Assembly: GCA_947483075.1 (NCBI GenBank)
Contig: CANKLE010000002.1
Location: 184,086 to 248,085 of the forward strand
Source: Flavobacteriaceae bacterium
GTDB taxonomy: Bacteria; Bacteroidota; Bacteroidia; Flavobacteriales; Flavobacteriaceae
Length of the DNA: 64,000 nt
Direction of reading: 5' to 3'
The position numbers were made by a program, and so were the translations under genes. The notes below the pieces were generated by a model. The model was not told the DNA's origin. It did not search any database and saw only the letters and a program-made list of their open reading frames with translations. Of the stretch, positions 1 to 6,287 are shown one piece after another. Numbering within the stretch: position 1 is the first letter of the stretch; each line of letters begins with the position of its first letter.

Positions 1-753
1 TGGCGCGGTATAGAGTGCGTCGTTGATTCTAAAAAACACATTCATGGTTCCGGCTTCTTCGAGTTTGGTGTGCGTGGCATCGTCGGTCCAAATGATTTGT
101 TGGAAGCCTTTTTCGTTGGCCAATTTGGTGGGATAAAATTGAGCCGAATAGTTACCCGCGGCTTTGGCAGCTCCAATACCTCCATTGGCAGCACGGCTGT
201 AATGCTCGGCGATAATCACCTTTACTTCACCCGAATAATAGGATTTGGCCGGCGAAAGGATAATCATAAAACGGTATTGACTTGAGGGCGCAGCAATTAC
301 GCCACTTCCTACGGCTATCATAAACGGACGTACATATAAGGAATTTCCGAGGCCTTTTTTTACCCAATCGCGTTCTAAATTTACGAGCTGTTTCAAGCCT
401 CCCATAAAAATCTCTTCGGGAACTTCGGGCATTGCCATGCGCACCGCCGAATGATTGAAACGCTCAAAATTCTGATCCGGACGAAACAACCAAACATCGT
501 CTTGCTCGTCTTTGTAGGCTTTCATGCCTTCAAAAATAGCTTGTCCGTAGTGAAAAACTTTGGCCGAAGGGTCTAACAAAAATGGCTCATAGGGTTTAAT
601 CACCGGTTCTTGCCATTTTCCTTCTTTAAAGTCACACCACAACATGTAGTCAGTAAAAGTAGAACCGAAGGCTAAATTGTTAAAATCAACCGAATCTATA
701 TTGGACTGGGGAACCGGTACGATAGTAATTTTTTGAGTAGTACTCTCACTCAT
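1..753 (-). CDS. ilvE: Branched-chain amino acid aminotransferase (partial, C-terminus beyond the left edge)
   Basis: Fold-type IV PLP enzyme that interconverts Leu/Ile/Val and their 2-oxo acids in the cytoplasm, with glutamate/2-oxoglutarate as partner. I translated the minus strand from the ATG at 753; 251 codons stay open to base 1. Seen are the family N-terminus, FHYGQAIFEGMKAY around residues 87-100, RPFMIAVGSG, and the PLP-lysine segment GIGAAKAAGNYSAQ. The full family length is about 350 aa, so roughly 100 residues lie outside. The next gene on the right is an unrelated plus-strand lipoprotein more than 800 bp away, so it is probably transcribed alone or with genes off the edge. Identification is firm; promoter not identified. 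Confidence 0.95.
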   Translation of the reverse strand, partial: MSESTTQKITIVPVPQSNIDSVDFNNLAFGSTFTDYMLWCDFKEGKWQEPVIKPYEPFLLDPSAKVFHYGQAIFEGMKAYKDEQDDVWLFRPDQNFERFNHSAVRMAMPEVPEEIFMGGLKQLVNLERDWVKKGLGNSLYVRPFMIAVGSGVIAAPSSQYRFMIILSPAKSYYSGEVKVIIAEHYSRAANGGIGAAKAAGNYSAQFYPTKLANEKGFQQIIWTDDATHTKLEEAGTMNVFFRINDALYTAP

Positions 754-1222
754 TTAGAAAATGTATTGGAATGAATTATATCGTAAAGCACTGAATATAA
801 AGGACTAATGATCTAAATTCAAACTAAAATTAGTAATTAATTTAAAATTTCGGCTAAAATAATAAATTAGAAGTTGTATTGATGCGGTTGGGGTGAAAAT
901 GTTGATAATTAGCTGTTAGCTTTTAGCCACGAATGCACGAATGGATAAAGTCGAAAGTCATAAAGTCGTAAAGTCGAATGTCACATGGATAATAAAGCAA
1001 TTTTGTTTTCTAACCTCAAACTTAACCTTTAAACCCTAAACCCTAAACTCTAACCAAAAACACAAACAGACAAAAAAACAAGAGCCTGTCCTTAGAACGC
1101 AACCTAAAACCTACCACCCAATACCTACCACCCAATACTGACAACCGACAACAAAATAAACACACCCCCAGCCCCTCTCAAGAGGGGAGTATTTGAAGTA
1201 TACTAAGAACTAATTCGATTAA

Positions 1223-1262
1223 CGATTTTTGATTGGTAATTTTTGATTTTTGATTTTTGATT
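1223..1262. repeat. TTTTTGA low-complexity array
   Basis: Imperfect tandem copies of TTTTTGAT/TTTTTGA. The same word in the opposite orientation (TCAAAAATCAAAAATCA) occurs near 14218-14236, so it is a recurrent intergenic motif in this genome. Confidence 0.8.
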
Positions 1263-1280
1263 TCAAAAGTTTACTAAGAA

Positions 1281-1311
1281 CGTCATTGCGAGGAGGTACG
1301 ACGAAGCAATC
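1281..1311 (+). repeat. REP-like element of the CGTCATTGCGAGG type
   Basis: Begins CGTCATTGCGAGGAGG and ends GACGAAGCAATC. From general knowledge, closely similar words are dispersed intergenic repeats in many bacterial genomes and give rise to spurious short proteins containing LRGGTTKQ-like peptides. Only one full copy is in this window; a fragment GGCGAAGCAATCG occurs at about 14261-14273. Confidence 0.7.
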
Positions 1312-1320
1312 ATATTTCGC

Positions 1321-1390
1321 AACACAGATTTTTATAATTCGAGAAATAATTAAAATTTTTCAGATTGTTTGGATTTCTTTAATCTGTGTT
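1321..1390. repeat. Short palindromic element with 10-bp inverted ends
   Basis: AACACAGATT at 1321-1330 is perfectly repeated in inverse orientation as AATCTGTGTT at 1381-1390, enclosing 50 AT-rich bases. The end word overlaps in sequence with the element at 29613-29728 (GCACAGATTTA), suggesting one degenerate family. It follows the REP-like element directly. Function unknown. Confidence 0.6.
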
Positions 1391-1560
1391 CCAAAAATCT
1401 TTGCGTCCCGAGACCTCGGGATTGCGTCTTTGCGAGAGAAAAATACCGCATAATTGTTTCTCGCCAAGGCGCCAAGCCACAAAGAAAAAACAAACTGAAT
1501 TGCAGTTGCAGTAAATAGTTGTAAACTTGTGTTGTATTTTTTAATTAAAATTTTAAAGAA

Positions 1561-2289
1561 ATGAAAAATAGATTTCTACAATTTTGCATATCCATTTTGG
1601 TGGTTTTATTTTTTGGTTGCTCCACGAGTTCAGATGGTAATGGGAATTCTACAACTGATGTTGATGGAAATGTTTACCAATATGTAACCATCTGCAGTCA
1701 AACATGGCTACAAAGTAACTTGAACGTTTCCAAATACAGTGATGGTACACCCATTACTCAAGTAACAAGTCCAACAGATTGGGAGAACCTAACCACTGGA
1801 GCTTGGTGTTACTATGAAAACAATACAGCGAACGGCCCCGTTTATGGCAAGTTGTACAATTGGTATGCTGTAGCTGGTATTTACGATGTGGCATCACTAG
1901 GCAATTCAGCATTGCGCAAAAAACTGGCTCCCATGGGTTGGCATGTTCCGAGTGATGGGGAATGGACACAACTCACAGATTGTTTAGGAGGCGAAAGTGT
2001 AGCAGGTGGCAAAATGAAGGCAACAGGAACCATCCAAGCAGGTAATGGACTATGGCAAGACCCAAACACAGCTGCCACTAATGAATCAGGATTTACAGGA
2101 CTTCCGGGAGGTTATCGCAGCGGCATTGGGATGTTCAACTACGTTAGCAACGACGGCAACTGGTGGAGTTCGTCAGAGAACTCTACTACAAATGCCTGGG
2201 TCCATGGCCTGGGTCACTATGATAGTTATGCGTACAGAGGCAACAGCAATAAGGACTACGGTTTTTCAGTAAGATGCGTTAGAGATTAG
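1561..2289 (+). CDS. FISUMP-domain surface lipoprotein
   Basis: The 242-aa protein starts with a lipoprotein signal (hydrophobic ISILVVLFF followed by GC at about residue 20), so it should be anchored in a membrane of the envelope. The rest matches the Fibrobacter succinogenes major paralogous (FISUMP) domain: DVDGNVYQYVTICSQTWLQSNLN at the start, then GKLYNWYAV, APMGWHVPSDGEW, GLPGGYRS, WWSSSEN and a terminal FSVRCVRD. The molecular role of this domain is not established; proteins of this kind are usually exported and often occur in variable paralogous sets. It sits in an accessory patch and is followed after 9 bp by an unrelated AT-rich gene. Start chosen at the only ATG preceding the signal peptide. 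Confidence 0.85.
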   Translation: MKNRFLQFCISILVVLFFGCSTSSDGNGNSTTDVDGNVYQYVTICSQTWLQSNLNVSKYSDGTPITQVTSPTDWENLTTGAWCYYENNTANGPVYGKLYNWYAVAGIYDVASLGNSALRKKLAPMGWHVPSDGEWTQLTDCLGGESVAGGKMKATGTIQAGNGLWQDPNTAATNESGFTGLPGGYRSGIGMFNYVSNDGNWWSSSENSTTNAWVHGLGHYDSYAYRGNSNKDYGFSVRCVRD

Positions 2290-2298
2290 TTTTGAAAA

Positions 2299-2775
2299 AT
2301 GCAAAAAACATTAAATAAAAAGAATTACTACAAGCTTTACAGTTATCGATTTGCTTTTTCGCAAATGAATAAAGCAATAGACGGAAAATTCTATCTTGAA
2401 GCTATCACCATTCAGGAAAGCATAATTACCGATAGAATATTGAATTTTGTAATTAATAAGAATATTAAAATTATCAAGGAAGATGAACTATATAGGACAT
2501 TAGTAAACTTAAACAAGTTAATAGAATACTCTAAAAGCTATTTTGATGATGAAAATTTATATGATGATTTGAATAATTTTAGAAAAGATAGAAATAAATG
2601 CATACATGCAATTGTAAAATCATATCCCGGCAATCCAACAATAAAAGTCAATGATTTTCAGAAATTGGCTAAAGAAACAAGTTTAAATGGAAGAATATTA
2701 ACCAGAAAGGTTGATGCTTGGCATAGGAGAATGAAGAAAAAATCTTTAGTTAATGCAATTGATTTAGTTTTATAG
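2299..2775 (+). CDS. HEPN-like all-helical protein, orphan
   Basis: A 158-aa, strongly charged, predicted all-alpha protein. The segment RNKCIH (R98, N99, H103) fits the R-x4-6-H motif of HEPN domains, with the usual polar residue after Arg; known HEPN proteins include RNase toxins and phage-defence effectors as well as inactive binding modules. The helices before it (AIDGKFYLEAITIQESIITDRIL) look like the substrate-side helix of HEPN proteins. No nucleotidyltransferase (MNT) antitoxin or other partner gene is adjacent. The gene is visibly more AT-rich than its neighbours and lies between intergenic repeats, consistent with acquisition by transfer. Assignment rests on one short motif and general helicity, so it is tentative. 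Confidence 0.55.
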   Translation: MQKTLNKKNYYKLYSYRFAFSQMNKAIDGKFYLEAITIQESIITDRILNFVINKNIKIIKEDELYRTLVNLNKLIEYSKSYFDDENLYDDLNNFRKDRNKCIHAIVKSYPGNPTIKVNDFQKLAKETSLNGRILTRKVDAWHRRMKKKSLVNAIDLVL

Positions 2776-2854
2776 CAAAGCGGAAATTCTTCACCTGAAA
2801 CTTGAAACCTAAAACCCGAAACAATTATCTTTACCCCACAAAAAACCATCTCCC

Positions 2855-3343
2855 ATGAAAAAATATATTATTCTAGCCGGCCTTTGTTTAGCCTTTGTAA
2901 GTTGTAAAAAAGAAGCTGTAGCCCCTGTGGCTCCAGAAGTAAAATACGTGTCGTTTGGCGATTCGATATCCCAAGATGGCGCGATATCCAAAGCCGATAT
3001 GTTTGCCAAATACCAAACTTTAAAAGAAGGCGATACCCTGCAAGTAGCGTTTACTTCGAAGATCAATGACGTATGTCAGAAAAAAGGCTGTTGGATGAAC
3101 TTGGCCTTGACCGACAAAGAAGCGGCTTTTGTGAAATTTAAAGATTACGGGTTTTTCATGCCGTTGAACTCAAAAGGAGCCGAAGTAATTGTACACGGAA
3201 AAGCTTTTGTGAGCGTAGAATCTATCGAAGAATTAAAGCATTATGCCAAAGATGCCGGCAAGTCACAAGCGGCCATTGACAGCATTGTGGCGCCAGAAGT
3301 GACCTATTCATTTGAGGCCAATGGCGTATTACTGAAACAATAA
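2855..3343 (+). CDS. DUF4920-type lipoprotein
   Basis: A 162-aa exported protein with a lipobox (LAFVSC, Cys at about 17). The mature part has the pattern of DUF4920 proteins: FGDSISQDGAISKADM, then VCQKKGCWMNL with two nearby cysteines, and VIVHGKAFVSVESIEELKHYAKDAG. DUF4920 has no assigned function; the CQKKGCWM segment resembles small redox or metal-binding modules, but that is inference. The next gene starts at the ATG overlapping this stop codon (TAATGA), so the two are translationally coupled, and the partner also has a redox-type motif. Confidence 0.85.
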   Translation: MKKYIILAGLCLAFVSCKKEAVAPVAPEVKYVSFGDSISQDGAISKADMFAKYQTLKEGDTLQVAFTSKINDVCQKKGCWMNLALTDKEAAFVKFKDYGFFMPLNSKGAEVIVHGKAFVSVESIEELKHYAKDAGKSQAAIDSIVAPEVTYSFEANGVLLKQ

Positions 3344-3780
3344 TGAAATACGCCGTACTAGTTGCCTTGATGTTGTTGCTGGGTTGCACAAAAAAAGAAA
3401 CAAAACCCAAAGAAGCTTGTGCAAATTCGCCGGCTAAAACGCTCAAAATGTACAAGATGTCCGAAATGTCGGCCTTGATGGAGCAGATGTATGCCGAAAA
3501 CCAACAGCTCAAATTGCGCATCCAAAAAGGCGAGAAAATTGGCGCTTTTCCCAATCATTTCTTGAAAATTCACCAAGCGGTGATGACCGACAGCACTGAG
3601 AATGATGCGTTTTTTAAAGAACAAGCCCACAACTTCATTTCTGCCCAAGAACAAATTTACCATGACCCCAAAAACGCCGAAGCCCATTTTAATGCAGGCG
3701 TAGATGCCTGTATACAATGTCACCAGGTGAAATGTGCAGGCCCGATTGCCCGAATCAAAAAATTATACATCAAACCCTAA
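3343..3780 (+). CDS. Small lipoprotein with a single C-terminal heme-c motif
   Basis: A 145-aa protein with a lipobox (LMLLLGC, Cys15) and a mostly helical body. It has one CIQCH motif (C123, C126, H127) close to the C-terminus, the standard covalent heme-c attachment site CxxCH. A helical protein with CxxCH near its end is the layout of cytochrome c'-type (class II) cytochromes, so a periplasm-facing, membrane-anchored monoheme protein is likely. It overlaps the DUF4920 gene start-to-stop and mnmD follows directly at the base after its stop, giving a compact three-gene run. No specific electron donor or acceptor is visible nearby. Confidence 0.75.
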   Translation: MKYAVLVALMLLLGCTKKETKPKEACANSPAKTLKMYKMSEMSALMEQMYAENQQLKLRIQKGEKIGAFPNHFLKIHQAVMTDSTENDAFFKEQAHNFISAQEQIYHDPKNAEAHFNAGVDACIQCHQVKCAGPIARIKKLYIKP

Positions 3781-4455
3781 ATGAAACGGGTAGTGGTGCA
3801 CACCGCCGATGGATCTACTTCGATCCATTTGCCCGATTGGAACGAAAGTTACCATTCCAAACACGGCGCCATTCAGGAAGCCCAGCATGTATTCATTAAA
3901 AATGGATTGGATTTATTTCAGAATCAAACTATTTCCATTTTAGAAATTGGCTTTGGCACCGGACTCAATGCCTTTATTACGCTTTTGGAATCGCCCAAAC
4001 GCCAACTCACGGTTCATTATACGAGTGTAGAAGCCTATCCGGTTACCTTGCTAGAGGTGCAAGCCATGAATTATGTTGCTGAATTGCATGCCCAAGATCA
4101 AGCGCATTTATTTGACGAAATGCACAGTTGTATATGGGAACATGAAATAGACTTAACCCCAACTTTTTCAATCTGTAAACGCCAACAACGGATTCAAGAT
4201 ATTCAAGATGTACAGCAATTTGACTTAATTTATTTTGATGCCTTTGGCTACCGCGTGCAACCTGAGTTGTGGAGCGATGAAATTTTCAGGAAGATGTATG
4301 CGGCACTTAAGCCAAACGGCGTTTTGGTTACTTATGCTGCCACAGGTGCCGTGCGCCGTTCGATGTTGGCTGCTGGATTTACTGTTGAAAAATTGGCTGG
4401 TCCTCCAGGTAAACGTGAAATGCTGAGAGCTAAGAAATTAATAATTAATAATTAA
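3781..4455 (+). CDS. mnmD: tRNA 5-methylaminomethyl-2-thiouridine-forming methyltransferase MnmD
   Basis: A 224-aa SAM-dependent methyltransferase with the MnmD/DUF752 pattern: N-terminal DGSTSIHLPDWNESYHSKHGA, SAM motif ILEIGFGTGLNAF (about residues 56-69), acidic FDLIYFDAFGYRVQPELW, and C-terminal AGFTVEKLAGPPGKREMLRA. It completes the mnm5s2U wobble base of tRNA by methylating the aminomethyl intermediate. In E. coli this domain is the N-terminal half of MnmC; here it stands alone without the FAD oxidase half, as is common in Bacteroidota. The last codons and stop lie in a TTAATAA/TTAAAAA microsatellite, so the final four residues look repeat-derived. Confidence 0.92.
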   Translation: MKRVVVHTADGSTSIHLPDWNESYHSKHGAIQEAQHVFIKNGLDLFQNQTISILEIGFGTGLNAFITLLESPKRQLTVHYTSVEAYPVTLLEVQAMNYVAELHAQDQAHLFDEMHSCIWEHEIDLTPTFSICKRQQRIQDIQDVQQFDLIYFDAFGYRVQPELWSDEIFRKMYAALKPNGVLVTYAATGAVRRSMLAAGFTVEKLAGPPGKREMLRAKKLIINN

Positions 4456-4496
4456 TAATTAAAAATTAAAAATTAAAAATTAAAAATTAAAAATTG
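4438..4496. repeat. ATTAATA / AAAAATT microsatellite covering the mnmD stop codon
   Basis: Three copies of an ATTAATA-type word followed by about six copies of AAAAATT. It begins inside the last codons of mnmD and continues into the downstream gap. The gap from here to 4646 is AT-rich and contains nothing else recognisable. Confidence 0.85.
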
Positions 4497-4646
4497 TACG
4501 AAATAGATTATTTAAAATTCTAAAAAGTGTATTTAATCGATTAAATAAGTAGTATGGCGATATTTTTATACTTTTTTTCTTGCGAGATTCAACGGTATGA
4601 TTTACATTTAACCTGAAATTAAGTTTAACCCCTAAATCTTTTCACC

Positions 4647-4841
4647 ATGCCTCGAATGTTATACGACTACACCAGATCAACGCTAGAACGGGTGAGTTTT
4701 GATCAAGCGTTATTTTGCAAAGAATTACGCAAAGCCAGCAAAAGTTTATTGCCCTATGAGATCGAACAACTGCAAAAGTGGTTGTTTAATTTTACGAACC
4801 AAAAACCGGAATTAAAACAATATTTGAAGATTGTATCTTAA
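4647..4841 (+). CDS. Small conserved-looking hypothetical protein
   Basis: A 64-aa cytoplasmic-looking protein without signal peptide or membrane segment, rich in charged residues and leucine; likely two or three helices (FDQALFCKELRKASKSLL, EIEQLQKWLFNF). I recall similar short proteins in other Flavobacterium genomes but no function. Codon use is normal, and a strong hairpin terminator begins right after the stop, which supports it being a real transcription unit. Confidence 0.65.
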   Translation: MPRMLYDYTRSTLERVSFDQALFCKELRKASKSLLPYEIEQLQKWLFNFTNQKPELKQYLKIVS

Positions 4842-4844
4842 AAA

Positions 4845-4876
4845 AAGAGGGAGTATATGCTCCCTTATTTTTTTTG
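4845..4876 (+). terminator. Rho-independent terminator between convergent genes
   Basis: GGGAG-TATATG-CTCCC stem extended by flanking A/T pairs, followed by a run of T. It ends the small gene at 4647-4841 and overlaps the stop codon of the convergent oxyR gene, whose transcript would carry the A-rich mirror image. Confidence 0.85.
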
Positions 4877-5806
4877 GGTTGGACTCACAATCGCTACATT
4901 TTGAAACACAATCGCACCTTTTACCACTCCTGCAATGGTAGAGCGTAACGCATCGATAATTTGTATTTTTAATTCAGATTTGGGGTAGATTAGACTCACT
5001 TCGCGCGCGGGTTTGGGTTCGCTAAAGTGCTTCAATTTCAGCTGATTTTTTTCGTTCAAATCCAAAGTGTGCAAATAGGGAAGTAGCGTGATTCCCAATC
5101 CTTCGTCGGCCAATTTAATCAAGGTTTCAAAGCTGCCGCTCTCGAGCTGAAAGTGATTGCTGTCGTTTTTGTGTGCACTTTTACACAAATTTAAAATTCC
5201 GTCGCGAAAGCAATGTCCGTCTTGCAGGAGTAGGATTTCATCCAAATTTAAATCAGAAATTTCGATTTCTTTTTTCTCAAAATGCTGATGATTTTCTGGA
5301 ATATAGGCCACAAAAGGTTCAAAATACAAGACCACTTCTTTGATCTTTTCTTCGTTTAATGGCGTGGCCGCTATGGCAGCATCCAAGTGTCCATTTTTGA
5401 GTTTTATGATGATCTCTTCGGTGTTCAATTCCTCGATGATCAACTTTACTTTGGGGTATTTTTTGATAAAATTTGTCAAAAACATCGGCAGTAAAGTTGG
5501 CATAATCGTGGGGATGATGCCCAATCTAAATTCGCCGCCAATGAATCCTTTTTGTTGTTCAACAATATCCTGAATTCGATCGGCCTCGTTCACAATATTC
5601 TTGGCTTGGGCCACAATTTTTTGCCCAATTTCGGTGAGTTGGATGGGTTTTTTGCTGCGATCAAAAATGAGAATACCAAGTTCTTCTTCTACTTTTTGAA
5701 TTTGCATACTCAACGTAGGTTGCGTTACAAAACACTTTTCGGCGGCCAAGGTGAAGTTCTTGTATTCGGCAACAGCCAGCACATATTGCAATTGGGTAAT
5801 GGTCAT
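4865..5806 (-). CDS. oxyR: Peroxide-sensing LysR-type regulator OxyR
   Basis: LysR family activator of the hydrogen peroxide response. The N-terminal winged helix is clear (TQLQYVLAVAEYKNFTLAAEKCFVTQPTLS). In the sensor domain, GHCFRDGILNLC places the two redox cysteines at C199 and C208, the same numbers as in E. coli OxyR, so peroxide sensing by a disulfide switch is likely. Length 313 aa is normal. I start it at 5806 (MTITQLQYV) because a longer reading from 5827 would overlap the -7 box at 5825-5832. It is divergent from the gene at 5933, with a palindrome between them. Candidate targets cannot be seen from this window alone. Confidence 0.95.
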   Translation of the reverse strand: MTITQLQYVLAVAEYKNFTLAAEKCFVTQPTLSMQIQKVEEELGILIFDRSKKPIQLTEIGQKIVAQAKNIVNEADRIQDIVEQQKGFIGGEFRLGIIPTIMPTLLPMFLTNFIKKYPKVKLIIEELNTEEIIIKLKNGHLDAAIAATPLNEEKIKEVVLYFEPFVAYIPENHQHFEKKEIEISDLNLDEILLLQDGHCFRDGILNLCKSAHKNDSNHFQLESGSFETLIKLADEGLGITLLPYLHTLDLNEKNQLKLKHFSEPKPAREVSLIYPKSELKIQIIDALRSTIAGVVKGAIVFQNVAIVSPTQKK

Positions 5807-5824
5807 AAATTGTTTTATCTGATG

Positions 5825-5832
5825 CAAATGTA
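5825..5832 (-). promoter_or_regulatory. oxyR -7 box TACATTTG
   Basis: Matches the Bacteroidota -7 consensus TAnnTTTG on the minus strand, 18 bp before the chosen oxyR start; it supports the 5806 start. No good TTG -33 box at the usual spacing. Confidence 0.65.
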
Positions 5833-5852
5833 AAAAACAATCGATTTAGTTG

Positions 5853-5869
5853 ATGCTAAGATTTAGCAT
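5853..5869. promoter_or_regulatory. Palindrome ATGCTAA-GAT-TTAGCAT upstream of oxyR
   Basis: A 7-bp inverted repeat with a 3-bp centre in the oxyR upstream region, 21 bp beyond the -7 box. LysR regulators commonly bind such dyads next to their own divergent promoter, so it is a candidate autoregulatory site. Inference only. Confidence 0.5.
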
Positions 5870-5932
5870 ATACAGCTGTTAAATTAAAATTAAATTCAAT
5901 TTTTTATCCACATCAAGTGCTATTTTCGCCAC

Positions 5933-6226
5933 ATGAAAATTTTGTCTTCACTTTTTTTATTCCTCTTGCTATCGTCATTGGCGTATCCTACCGTTTCTGT
6001 ATTGGTGAAAAAGTTAGGCGACAAAACCGAGACACTTGCTTTGGCCGAAGAAGAAAACGAAAATAATTCTAAAGAGGTTAAAGATTTTAAGTTTGATTGC
6101 ATTTTCTCTTATTCTGTTTCCCTTCCATTTTGTATCCGGATTGCCCCATCTTATTCTTCAACTAATGCAGCTAAACTCAAGAGTATTGCAGTAGAAATTC
6201 TTATTCCTCCACCTAAATTTATTTAA
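5933..6226 (+). CDS. Small exported hypothetical protein upstream of the SulP/carbonic anhydrase genes
   Basis: A 97-aa protein with an N-terminal signal peptide or anchor (KILSSLFLFLLLSSLAYPTVS), a charged linker rich in Glu/Asn, and a short C-terminal part with two cysteines (FKFDC, PFC) and proline-rich end. No family recognised. It starts only a few bases after a possible -7 box (TATTTTCG near 5922) and lies 61 bp before the SulP gene on the same strand. Neighbour order suggests it is co-expressed with the anion transporter, but function is unknown. Confidence 0.55.
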   Translation: MKILSSLFLFLLLSSLAYPTVSVLVKKLGDKTETLALAEEENENNSKEVKDFKFDCIFSYSVSLPFCIRIAPSYSSTNAAKLKSIAVEILIPPPKFI

Positions 6227-6287
6227 TACATCTTTTTTCTCACCCACCATGTGTGCGTGTATATGTGTGTAATAAATTAAAATAGGT

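Larger units (their letters stand above)
754..1560. other. Long intergenic region with low-complexity and dispersed repeats, no gene
   Basis: About 800 bases without a credible coding region. It holds degenerate text-like arrays (CCTAAAACCTACCACCC-type words near 1100-1140, CCCTAAA words near 1030-1050), the word CTAAGAAC at 1204 and again near 1273, a TTTTTGA array at 1223-1262, a REP-like element and a short inverted repeat (listed separately). A 67-codon open frame at 1250-1453 runs through the REP-like element and is not supported as a gene. The stretch just before the gene at 1561 contains AT-rich sequence without a clear -7 box. Confidence 0.8.

Noticed and set aside
1031..1050. CCCTAAA words resembling telomeric repeats
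   Set aside because: Only two to three copies within a longer series of similar degenerate words; no chromosome-end context.
1250..1453. 67-codon open frame through the intergenic repeats
   Set aside because: Its sequence is the translation of a REP-like element and low-complexity DNA (LRGGTTKQ peptide); such frames are known artefacts.
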